Shown: positions 20,126 through 31,200 of the stretch, piece after piece
Layout: the number at the start of each line of letters is the position of its first letter
Position numbering within the stretch: position 1 is the stretch's first letter
NCBI GenBank assembly: GCA_026225945.1
Contig: JAMJFZ010003746.1
Span: 3,356,501-3,420,500, forward strand
Direction: 5' to 3'
Length of the DNA stretch: 64,000 nt
Origin: Cricetomys ansorgei
Taxonomy: Eukaryota; Chordata; Mammalia; Rodentia; Nesomyidae
The notes under the pieces: model-generated
Databases searched by the model: none
Told to the model about the DNA's origin: nothing
Seen by the model: only the letters and a program-made list of their open reading frames with translations
Made by a program: the position numbers and the translations under genes

Positions 20126-20502
20126 AACAGTTCAGTTCAGCTGGGGACACCTTCCTCACTTCAGAGCTGCGGTTCCTTGGCTCTAGACTGCCAGGGCATC
20201 TTTCCTTCCATCTCTGAGCTGTGAACACTAACGGGGCCATCACCGCCAGACCAGGCCATGTGGTGGTTTAGGATAACACGTGGATTAATGTTAATAGTAG
20301 CCTCTCTAGAGAGATGTGCCAAGACTTAACAGTGGGTGCTTAAGCATCAATGGCACAGAACTCTGATTTAGACCTTCATCCTCAAGTACTCACATGTCCT
20401 GTGGTTATATGTAGTCTGTATACAGCAGAAAAGCCAGTGTATATTTGATTTTCTCACCTTTTGCAAGATATGGCTGTATATCTCACAGTTACAGCTTTTT
20501 TC
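20126..20502. other. Intergenic sequence, nothing recognised
   Basis: Unique sequence between the LTR-like element and a reverse B2. Confidence 0.45.
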
Positions 20503-20672
20503 TTTTTTAAATATTTTATGCACATTGGTGTTTTGCTTGCATGTATGGCTGTGTGAGGGTGTTAGACCCCCTGGGACAGTTGTGAGCTGCCATGTGGGTG
20601 CTGGGAATTGAACTTGGGTCTTCTGGAAGAGCAGTCAGTGCTCTTAACTGCTGAGCCATCTCTCCAGCCCCA
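20503..20672 (-). mobile_element. B2 SINE
   Basis: 'ccatgtgggtgctgggaatt' to 'gctgagccatctctccagcc'; close to consensus, so relatively young. Confidence 0.92.
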
Positions 20673-20674
20673 AA

Positions 20675-20941
20675 CTTTTCTACTTTTAAGAGGAACTTCT
20701 CTATGGCATTCAGTTTGTCAGCATTAGTATTTTCAGCCATCAAGTAAATTAATGCTTGGACACTAACTGGCAGAACTGTGGAATTTACAACTGAGATTAC
20801 TGGAAGTCCTCTTGCATGGCTCTTCTTGGCAAAGACAAAACTCACATTCCAGGTGGGATTCTTATCACTACATGGAAGAGTGCACAATTTTAAATTAAAG
20901 ATTTGTTTTCTTCTGGCTGAAACCTTTGAATGAAAAACCAC
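20675..20941 (-). pseudogene. Open segment of unknown origin next to B2 (possible retrocopy fragment)
   Basis: Before it enters the B2, a - strand frame has about 90 stop-free codons containing [15 protein letters not shown] and [18 protein letters not shown]. It reads more like protein than the flanks, but no family is recognised and no poly(A) tail is seen. It may be chance. Confidence 0.25.
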
Positions 20942-20999
20942 AAGTGTGGGGAGCTACAGCATTTTTTCCTCATTTAAAGATTATGGCATCATAAGCAAA

Positions 21000-21145
21000 G
21001 CAACAGAGACACATGCCTTTAATCCCAGTACTCAGGCAGAGGTAGGTGGATCTCTATTGAGTTCAAGGCCAGCCTGGTCTACATAGTAAGTTGCAGGCCA
21101 GCCAAAACTCACTACGGTGAAACTTCTGCCCCAACCCCATCAAAA
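21000..21145 (+). mobile_element. B1 SINE
   Basis: 'acacatgcctttaatcccag' to 'aacttctgccccaacccc', A-rich tail at 21141-21165. Confidence 0.8.
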
Positions 21146-21349
21146 TAAATTAATAAAAAAGAAAAGGTACAAGTCTACAATGACCTTAGTCCCAATGGGT
21201 ACTTACTTAGCCTTAACTCTGTTTTCAAATCAAATGTGAATGCTGTTCTTCCCTGGCCACAACTACACTCTGAAAGGCACCAGAGGAGACTTAACAAGGA
21301 GTCTCCCCCTTTTTGGGTAGAAGAGATGTTGGAGAATTAAGAAAAATAA

Positions 21350-21440
21350 AAGACTGGAGGACAACTCAGTAGTAGACTGTGTGCTTAGCATGTAGGAGGC
21401 CCTGGGTTCCATTCCCAGAACTAGAAAAGAAATAATTAAA
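21350..21440 (+). mobile_element. ID SINE
   Basis: 'aactcagtagtagactgtgt', 'gccctgggttccattcccag' and an A-rich tail. Confidence 0.7.
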
Positions 21441-21459
21441 TGAAAAACGGTGGAGGATG

Positions 21460-21580
21460 GAATTGTAGAGATGGCTCCTTGGTTAAGAGTGCATAATGCA
21501 GGCTGGTCTACAGAGCAAGTTCCAGGACAGCCAGAGCTACACAGGGAAACCCTGTCTCGAAAAACAGAAATAACAACAAA
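21460..21580 (+). mobile_element. B2-head/B1-tail chimera
   Basis: 21460-21499 is the start of a B2 ('gagatggctccttggttaag'). At 21500 it switches to the second half of a B1 ('caggctggtctacagagcaa' to 'ccctgtctcgaaaaac'). Confidence 0.7.
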
Positions 21581-21667
21581 AAAAGATTACGGCCTCATAA
21601 TTCAATCTTTAAAGACCAACTGCCCCCTCCCCGAAGCAAAGAAATAATGATCCGAGGAATAGGTGTT

Positions 21668-21876
21668 TTTTTTTTAAAGTTTTCTTCTTTGTGTTTTGCC
21701 TACATGTATGTGCACATGCATGCGTAGTACTCATGGAGCATAGAAGAAGGTGTAAGAGCCCCTGGAACTAGAGTAGCAGATGGTTGTGAGCTGCCATGTG
21801 GGTGTTCGGAACTGAACCTGGGTTCTCTGCAAGAACAGTACACTCTTAACTGCTGAGCCGTCTCTCCAGCCCCAGA
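21668..21876 (-). mobile_element. B2 SINE
   Basis: 'ccatgtgggtgttcggaact' to 'gctgagccgtctctccagcc', T tract at the left end. Last SINE before the Wnk1 3' UTR. Confidence 0.9.
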
Positions 21877-22454
21877 AACAGGTGTTTGAAGTTAGCAACT
21901 ACTCTTAACTGCACCACACCCAGCAGTTTCATAATTCTTTACCCAAACAATGAATCTGAGATTTTACTTTAACTGAATTTTGGGTTTTGCTGTGCCTAAT
22001 CCTTAAAAAATTTTCTTTAATTATATTTATATTTATCGTGCATGAAGGAATTGGTTCTCTCTTGCCCGTGGGTCCCAGGGACCAAGCACAGACTGTCAGG
22101 CTTGATGGGAAGTATCTTTAGCCCTGTGCCTAATTTTGAAGCAGGGACAGACCTGTTTGTGGAAAGCTGAGGATCTAAGTCAAATGCTTACAGAAGTGTT
22201 GACTTGCCGTAATTTCCCTGTCTCCTAACAGCTGCTGTTTTGCCTCTTCCAAGGACTAGGGACAGACTCCTCAGAGAAGTGGCACTTTCATTAACGTGAA
22301 ACAGCATGATTTTAGTTTAGGGTAGAACTGCTACTAAAAGTTCCCATGAACGACAAATACAGTTATAAGTTGTACAAAATTCAAAATGAGAACAAAAGGC
22401 CTTTTTTTCCCTTTTCTTCTTCCTTTTTTTTTTGCTAGAAAGGACACCCCACAG
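21877..22454. other. Sequence between last SINE and Wnk1 cleavage site
   Basis: Unique, A/T-rich, with a T-rich patch at 22385-22435. No gene signal. Confidence 0.5.
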
Positions 22455-22475
22455 GCTCAACAAAAGCAAGTTTGG

Positions 22476-22481
22476 TTTATT
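22476..22481 (-). promoter_or_regulatory. Wnk1 distal poly(A) signal
   Basis: AATAAA on the - strand, followed by CCAAACTTGCTTTTGTTGAG; the T/TG-rich sequence after it suits a cleavage and downstream element. Confidence 0.75.
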
Positions 22482-24113
22482 TGAATGGTTTCATTAAATA
22501 AGTCTACAAAGGTAACAAACTGAAGCACAAAGCGCAATCTTACAAGAAGCGCAACACCCGGAGTTAGTGCAAAATGTACAGTTAACGGCTGCTGAGAAAC
22601 CCCAAGGTTCGAATTCAGTTTTAAACAGTGTACATTGTTAAATAACGTAAGGAAAACATTTATAATTCGGAAAGTTCTTTTTAAATGTGGAAAAAGATAC
22701 TCAAAGTGTACTATTAACACAAAAATAATTTAAACAGTTCAGTAGCACTAGCTCATTCCTCTAGGCTTCAGTTATTTCATCCACAGGAGGGCAAAAAAAG
22801 AAAAAAAAAAGAAAAAAGAAAAAACAGTAAATAAACCTTTGTGAATGAGAGAAAAGACCTCAAAATCACTAAAACCAAAACAAAACACATGCTGCATTTG
22901 GCTCCCTCTACCGCTGGTACAGAGTACTCTCATCCACCTACAACCCATTACTCATTTCCACAGCACCTCTTACCCTCTCCCAAAAGGAATTTTGGTAGCA
23001 GGACCTGAAACAAAAATCCTGCTTTACACTTCCCTCTCCTAAAACTTTCAGCTCTCATTTGTATCTTTGGCCTAGACCAACTGAAAAAGAACAGGACTCT
23101 TAAAGGAAGAAGGGGATTTAGGCAGCCAGACTCTTCCTAGTGTGGTAACAACTCCTGGGATGTGTCATGAGGTTGGAAATGTGTCGGTTTCCCAACTCAA
23201 AGTCAAGGAGGAAGCACCCAAGAAATGAGGAGTTCTGCTTCTCTCTCCACTTCCTCAGAGTATTCAGATCCCAAACAGCAAATTAGGTCAGTATTGCCAG
23301 AAAACTGCCTGCTAACGACTAGGCTTAGCACTAGATAATACTGGTTGGTTGCAGCGATTTGGGGATATAGGTATGAAAATGCGAGAGTATTCGTTCTAAT
23401 ATAGAAATACAGGTGGCACAAAGATTCTGTGCAACCATCTGAATATTGTGTAGAGGAAATGGACAGGAAAGGAAATAAGCACACAATGCTTAGGAAGTCA
23501 GACGTGGGTCCATTTTGCACAATACAGTACTTCGAGCGGAGAAATGTGTGGTACGTGTGCAACAAGAGGTGGGGGCAACCAAGCAGGTTTCCTTAGAGCA
23601 ACTTTTTCCATCTGTGACTTGGCACTGTCATCTTTCCCAACTTAAAAACTAGCCCATGCCCTTCATTTTGTTTAATTTCTTGTAGGTCTTGTTTGTTCAC
23701 TGGCCAGGCATCACTTCATCGCTTTAGACAAGCTTGCCCCCACATCTCCAGTCCTTGTCTTTCACACAGCTCACAACCCTCCTCACTCTTTCTGCAACAG
23801 AACTTTGTTCTCAACCACTGAAGCCAACTTCTTCTCACTGTGCTCATTGTATACCTGCTCTAGGCAAAACTATTGAACAATTGAAAAACCAAAACCAAAA
23901 CCAAAACACTTTCATTTTTCCCTTTGGCATATCCACTGCTGGGGTCACATGGACCTAAGATTTCTTTCCACATACCCTTTGATGACCTGGGGTCTGGTAA
24001 GTCGATGCTAACAGCAGAAGCAATAGAAGTCCAAGGCACTAAAATATCCAGCAAGCAATACTGGGAGAACAGAAGTATTCAAGTACAGTAATTTATACAA
24101 TTTTACATTCACA

Positions 24114-24119
24114 TTTATT
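24114..24119 (-). promoter_or_regulatory. Candidate proximal Wnk1 poly(A) signal
   Basis: AATAAA on the - strand, about 800 nt after the stop. Use of it would give a short 3' UTR isoform. Confidence 0.4.
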
Positions 24120-24843
24120 TATCTAATACAATGGAAATACAAAGGAAAAAGTTAAAGTGTCTTAATAATAAGTAAAGGACAGAGCTAGCTTTTTTTGTGT
24201 GTGAACCTTTTAAACCTTTCAAACTTTACTCTTATAACTAATGTTGTCCAACAACATTTATATATCACAGTGTTTCCACATCAAAACTGATGGCAGAGTT
24301 CCATGTCCACAGGGAACGTCCTTGTTTTCCCTAATTGCTGATGCCGCAGTCAAAGCTGCTAATATCTTTTGCTTAAAGCATTAATGACCTATATAAGAAA
24401 GGGTTGCAACCTCAATCCCCTGGTATTTTTCACTAGGTTGTAATAGGAAAAAAAGAAAGTGGGGGTGGGGATCAGAGTGGGAGTGAAACTTTTTGTCTTA
24501 AGGTGTTCATTCTTGAGGGAGTAAGGAATTCAGAGCATATTTCAAAATTAAGAGCTCTACCCACTTACAGATATATATGGGGTTTGGCTTACATTGAGCT
24601 CTTGGGGCTTTCTGGTAACAAATCTCTTCTAGCCCTAGGCCTTACCTGTGGGTACAGAAACAGGAAAGCAGTCTCAGGCATCCCTCCACAAGAAAGCTGC
24701 TCTTTCCTTCTTTTTGAACTCCAACAAATACAGAGAGAAAGTAGTTCTCCATTCTGAGGGTTCAAAATGCTATTAAAAACATTCCCTTCTGGCAAGAAAT
24801 AACCAGTTAAATGCAGCACTAGAAGTTAGTATATAGGCTACTT

Positions 24844-24863
24844 CCCCGCCCCCCCCAACCCCC
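24844..24863 (-). promoter_or_regulatory. G-quadruplex candidate in Wnk1 3' UTR
   Basis: On the mRNA strand the runs are G5, TT, G8, C, G4 within 20 nt, with another G5 at 24881-24885. This satisfies the four-run rule with short loops, 54 nt after the stop codon. Confidence 0.6.
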
Positions 24864-24916
24864 AACATTCCATTCTCCTGCCCCCAAATCTACTCAGTTA
24901 ACATCTTCAGGTCTGA

Positions 24917-25234
24917 CTAAGTGGTCCGCAGGTTGGAACCTGGGGGATTGCTGATGGACTTCTGCAAATTGCTGATGTTGAAATTCTGCAAGGATGTAGT
25001 TCCTACAGGTTGGAACTGGCCAAGCGGCTGTGGTGCTGGACCACCTGTTCCACTCCACTGAGTGCCAAATGGGGCAGCTGGAAAACCATACTGCTGTGGG
25101 GGGCACATGGACTTGGTGAAGTGACCTAGAGAGGTAGCAGATGCTGCAGAGATGGGGGCAGAGCCACCCAGATTTGAGGTCATGGAAATGCAGAGCTGCC
25201 CAGGAGCAGAGAACTTCCTTGCCATTCCAGGGCC
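24917..25234 (-). CDS. Wnk1: Wnk1 exon 28 equivalent, C-terminus
   Basis: 105 codons plus stop: [20 protein letters not shown] and onward to [17 protein letters not shown]. The acceptor is 'tttttag'. The stop codon lies at 24917-24919. The tail is rich in Gly/Pro/Gln and matches the human end almost residue for residue. Confidence 0.97.
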   Translation of the reverse strand, partial: GPGMARKFSAPGQLCISMTSNLGGSAPISAASATSLGHFTKSMCPPQQYGFPAAPFGTQWSGTGGPAPQPLGQFQPVGTTSLQNFNISNLQKSISNPPGSNLRTT

Positions 25235-28200
25235 CTAAAAACAAAAAAGTAACAGTGAGAATTTGGCATAGGTGTAATAGCCAGAAGACACGAAATGGGT
25301 AATACTGTAATGCTGTTACAGAACTGAGATGTTCTAATTTTAGTGTTAGCAAAACATAACAAAATCTCCTGTAACATTAATTGGCTCTATGCTTAACAAA
25401 GAGAAGTGGAAACTTGGGTCTCAAATGTATATGTGCTAGGTGCATGTGTGCACACACAGATAGTGCAGGGTGCTGAAGGGAAATGGTACCAAAGTGATTA
25501 TTGCCTCGTCTTCTCAAATAATGTTAGAATCCACGGGCTGCTGAAGGAGATGTGGTAAGGATGGCACAGCAGCCTGGGTAATCTCTGACTCATCTGTATG
25601 TTGGTAGTCTGGCAGGTTAGGAGAAAGGGAGACTTACCTCATAATTCATGTGTCCTTTGCTGCCTCTCCTGCCTGAAAGATTCATGGCATCTCGGGCCCA
25701 GTTGTCTACCAACTTGTGCAGGTCATCTGTGAATGTGCCCTTTCTACTGGAAGTCATGGCAGGAGGCTGAGCCTGGGCAGCCTGGCTACTCACTGTTCCC
25801 CCAACAGTATTTGTGCTGCTGGTCCCTAGAATTGTAAGTGACAAAATATTAGCATTAAAGGGAGACAGGGATATAACTCTAGGAAAAGGGGAATATATCA
25901 CAGGATAATGAATGGCAAGCCATAGAATGGGGAAAATAATTGGGAAGCCATGCAGGAAAGGAAGATTTTGAAGTTTTATTTATTCATTTGTTTTGGCATA
26001 ATAGGTAATGAAAATGGTTTCTCTTCCATAGCTTGTAGATAAGGCTCAACAACTTGGGATGATGGCAGGCATGAAGGGCAAGGGCCCCTTTCAAAGAATC
26101 TTGCAACACTGGGACTGTCTGCCAGCGCTCTATTCCCAGTATCACATCAATGAGGGAGTGATATGTCCCACCAGGATGGCTGCTACAGAATTTTGTAGAA
26201 AGCAAGGTCAAAGAAGTACTGTGCACTGGGCAACTTAAAGTAGTACAAATACAGAGGTCAGCGCTTGCTGTGGAAAAGGTGGGGTTCCCAGGTCATGTGG
26301 CTACTTGGCATTCTTTAGCCACTCTTTAATAGAGGTAAAGGCACAGCTGCTCTGTTCAAAAAAATTTTTTTCACCTGGAACCATAAATATACATTTGTAA
26401 ATATAAACTTGGGAGGAGTCAAGGCTTCAACTCCTCTCAATGTCCCATGAATAAAGAACTGAGATTCAGCAATGGGGGGAGATGTGCTGTAGTCTCTCAG
26501 CTCCAGGAAGTTATGGTTTTCTTGAGGAGGACGACTTGGGTTTCAATTGGTTCAAGGATTCTCATCCCTTCTCCCCACTCTTCCCAATGGAACAAGCACT
26601 CCTGGGTAGAAGCAATAGGAAGGTGCAGCAGAGGCAGGGGTGCAGAGGGGAGGGGAAGGCATAGGTTATAATGAAGGAATTCTATTTCTATGATGTGATG
26701 AAAAAGAAAGGAGAAGTCTGTGTCCTGCCTGATTTCGGTTCAGCTGGAGGGCACACTGAAGGTTATTCGAAGAGGCGAGTTTTAGGGAAGAGGGAAAAAA
26801 GAGTCACGGTCTTATTTTTGGTTTTTATCCCCCATTTTATTAGCAGACTTCACATTTTCTACATAGTAAATAAGGTTACTAAGGTTATGAGCCAGTAGGC
26901 CCTACTGTACTCAGTAACACTGGGACAGAGTGCATGCGTTTTCCTGCTTTCAATGCCAAAGCAGCATCCCAGAGCATAGCAGCATACCGGAAGCAACCTA
27001 ACTACTATTGCCCCCTGCAATCCTGTTGGTGGCAAAGGGTATTTCTTTGTGGGCCCTAGGGAAAGGCCCACAAAAGCATGTCTGTGCTAGAAGAAAGCTA
27101 ACTCAGGTGAAGCTGCAGAGTGAGGATGCTCACATGCTTCTTCTGGTAACTGTGGCAAGACACGAACTATTGCAGTCACACAGTGCTTGCTGGAACTGTA
27201 GGGGATTGTTACTGTACACAGTGTAAAAGTAAAGTAAATTTGCCTACAGTACAGGAAACCAAATGGGAAGGTATAAAAGCACAGGAAACAGTCTTCCTTG
27301 AATAGCAAGTGTGGGACAAAGGTGCAGTGGGAAGAAGCACAGGCCATGAGGATGCGCAGTCACAACAGTGAGGAAATCCAGACAGCGAGCATGTGGCATG
27401 CACTAGAATCCTGCTGGATAATGGGCCAGATGATCAAAACAACAGAAATATCCACAAGTGAACAGAGCTGTAGATGTCAAGTGAGAAGCCAAGTCAGGGT
27501 AAGCACTGCTTATCCAGAGAGTTCATGCCAGAAGTCACACTTCTCTAGTCTGATGCTATTTGCTCTTGATTTGTGAGGGCTCTTTAAAACCAAATGCCAT
27601 TCATTTTAGTCTACATTCCTCAATACTGGATTCTGAAAATGAGGTTTACCCTACAAGGGAGGGTCACACTACAGTTAATCTTTTTATTTTAGCTTCTGAT
27701 TGTAAAGTAGGATTAATAGGCTTTTGCAGAATGTGCTAACTTTTAAATCTTTTCAGTCCCCCTGAAAGCCTTATAAAGTAGGATAGATTTTATTCCCCTA
27801 AATTCACGTTCTGAGTTTCTCCTATCTTTAGGCTGCTAGGATAAGAAGAGTTCATAAGCTATGAACTTATGAAGTTCATGAGCCACACTGTCAAAGATTC
27901 CCAAGCAGAGAATTTTCTTGTTAACTCCCTAGAATCATTTATAATATGTTGAGTACTGAATTATTAGCCTTTGCATTGATTTTAATCAGAAACCCCTAGG
28001 CTAAAAGGCCAATCTCTTATCAGTTGGCATTCCTCTCCCTAGTTGCTGAGCATCAACTTCTACTGAGATATAAATGATGTGAGGACACATGGCCCTCTCT
28101 TACAAGGAGATCACTGTTGAGTTTCTAGTGTTGATGCAGTGGTGGACACATGCTCACTGACTCAAAAGACTGTCTTCCGTAGAGAACCTAGGCTCCCTCC

Positions 28201-31200
28201 ATCTTCCCATTCATATCCATGGACACCAACTAACAGAGCTGGGCTCACCATGAGAGCACTAGTAGTAATTAAATATAGCAATTAAGCACGTTAAGGAATA
28301 TATCAGAAAAGGGTGCAGGATGGCGTTAGGAATTAGATAGTTAGGAGGCTTCAGAGTTTAAAGAACTCATGGCTTTGCAATCAGGACCAAAAGTAACAGA
28401 AAGAAAAGATAATTACTACAGAGCTGGTTGCAAGGACAGACTTTTTTCACCATCTTCCCTGAAGCACAAAGAGAGAGCAGTGTGTTAAAGAAATATCAGT
28501 GTAAAATCTTTACAGACTCTCCAAACAGCACACAGACGCCCAGCAAGAGAAGGCAGGAGGGGACACAGGTGGGTGGGACCCAGTAGCCTCAGATCTAGAT
28601 ACAAGTCTATGGATAAATCTAACTGGCTGTAAGTATTAATACAAAAAGCCTAGACAATAGATGTTGAGCTTTTATACCTAATCTTCGTTCCTAAAATGTA
28701 ACGTGGCATTAAGGTTCTGGATGAGGGAGTAACAGGTCTTACTGCTTGAATTTCAAAATACCCAAGCAGTACTTCCATTGACCTTGTCCTACTTCCTGTT
28801 TCTCCTGCTGGGTTGTTATAAAGCATTTAAATCAGTACCACTGTTACAGCTTTAAGTTAATTTAAACTGGTTGTTATATTTCTATACCCGGCCAGACAGA
28901 CAGACAAACACTATACATACGCCCCATCCCTTCTAGAAACAATTTTAAAAGTATGTGGAAAACAAGCAACCTTTAAATATAGAGCATTAAGCCAAGCTGT
29001 GCTTCCAAACTATTTTGAGAACATAGGATAATGTATCCAAAACTAGTAAGGGTCCCCACCCTGCCAAGCACCTGTTTTCTTTCTATATATTTTTTAAAAC
29101 CTGCCTCCTAGAATTTGTCCAGCAGTTTTACACGACATATCCTTATGCACCTTCAGCAGGTATAAGGCCTTTCATTTGGACCCAAAGGGAAGTGGTAAGA
29201 TTTACCACTTCTAATCATTTTCAAACAGATAATAGTGCCTCTACTTAAGAGTATGCTGTAAGATACAAAATTAATTCAAATGGTGCATATCAGACTTCAC
29301 ACAAAGAAGCCCTGGTTTGCCTTCTTTCTTCTCAGACATATCAGGTTGTATATCACAGGCAGAGGCATGTCATATTTTTTTTGTAATATACCCATTCTAT
29401 TATTAATATTCTTTCATCTTTCTAGCTGGACGCATAAATTAAATGTTTATTTGAGTGTGCTAATAACATACATAATTCAAGCTAGTTTCATCAGAAAAAC
29501 TATTGACAGGAGTATACCCAAACCACGCATGCTTGGAAACTACTAAAATGGGCAACCCCCCCAGCCATTTTGTTGAAGAGCTCAGCCCTGGACCACTGAC
29601 ATGTGTGGGAATGTGGTAAAAGGCTATAGGTAGAACCAATCCGTGACTAACTCAGGAGAAAAAGAACAGGGGAACAAGGATGACAAATATGTCAGTAAGG
29701 GAAATAGAGGTTAAATCCAATACACAAAGGTACAAGAGAACAAAACAGAGTGTAAATTCTTCCCACCATGAAGAGGCCAAAGGCTCCCTGAGCCACATAC
29801 TTAGAAACACTGATGGCTTTAGCACATGCATTTAAAAAGCACTTTAATAAACCACACCAGAAGTTTGAGGCCTTAACTGATCGTTATCCAAACTCTAACA
29901 AAGTTCTTTTTCTTGCTTTAGTCTTTTTAAAAACTTTTCTTTCAATATATACTTATTGGCCACTTACTAAGTACCAGACAAGCTTTTGGCTAATCACAGG
30001 GAAACCCTGAGAGTTTTCTAAGTACCAGCAGTTTTTGTGGACAGTATCTTATTTAAATTGAATAACAGCCCTAGGAGGTAAGCACTGATTTTATTCCTTA
30101 CTAGGGAAAGGAAAATTTGCTCTGCTCTGTCACCTACTTTTTTTTTTTCAAGACAGGGTTTCTCTGTTGTAACTCTGGCTGTCCTGGAACTCACTCTGTA
30201 GACCAGGCTGGCTTTGAATTCACAGAGATCCACCTGCCTCTGCCTCCCAAGTGCTGGGATTAAAGGTGTGTGCTACCACCGCCCGGCTTCTTTTTTGTTT
30301 AGATTTATTTATTATTATTTTGTGTATGGGTGTTTTGCCTGGATGCATGTCTGTGCACCACATGTGTGCAGTGTCCTGCAGCCAGAGAAGATGTTGGATT
30401 CCCTGGAACTGGCATTACAGACAGTTGTGAACCATCATGTGGGTGCTGAGAATTGAACTTGAGCCAGTGCTCTTAACTACTGAGCAATTTCTCCAGCCTC
30501 ATATGCACTTTTTTTTTTTGGTGCGTGCTCTTACCTGTGTGGGTACATGTGGAGGTCCGAGGACAACCTTGAGTGCGGGTCTTCATGAGCCACCCACAAT
30601 GTTTTGCAGAAAAAGAGTTTCTCATTGGTCTGGGGCTTGCTGGCATTGCTAAGTTGTTTTGCTTGTGAAAAATGGGATCCTCCTTTCTCTAACTTTTCTA
30701 GTACTAGGATTACAAGTACAAGCCAACATGCCTATCAGCTTTTAACTTAGGTTCTAGGGATCAAGCTCATGCTCTCACCTGCATGGCAAGCACTTTACTG
30801 AGGTATCTTTTTAGCTTTTGCACCTTGTTTTTAAACAGAAAGTGAGGAAGTTCTATTAATATTAAAACGACAAATTTCACTTACAGGTATTTGGCTTTGG
30901 TCTTTAAAAGAATAAATGCTTTGTCAAGATAACTATATTAAATGTTCTTTGAACTACTTAATCTCACAGAGTTGGTAATAGTGGTGAAGAGATTTCTGGT
31001 TTCAACTTGCACATAGTCAGGCTTAACTGAGAAGATTTCAACTCATATATAAAGAATGGAAAAGGGAAAACTTTTTCTTTCAGTTAGGATAATACAAGTG
31101 GTCAACATGGTTCCTGTCACTTTTTTTTATTATTTAAATTTAAATTTTGAGACAGGGACTTGCTATGTAGTCCATGCCGGCATCAAACTTGCAATCTTTG

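Larger units (their letters stand above)
22455..24916 (-). other. Wnk1: Wnk1 3' UTR
   Basis: About 2.46 kb follows the stop with no SINE in it. It ends at an AATAAA (TTTATT on the + strand at 22476-22481), with cleavage expected 15-30 nt further on. A G-rich block lies just after the stop and a second AATAAA near 24114. A/T-rich stretches with ATTTA pentamers are scattered through it. No coding potential seen. Confidence 0.8.

Noticed and set aside
20516..20672. Part of a 141-codon - strand frame
   Set aside because: This part is translated B2 (ending [11 protein letters not shown], a common B2 reading); only the non-B2 part was kept as a weak observation.
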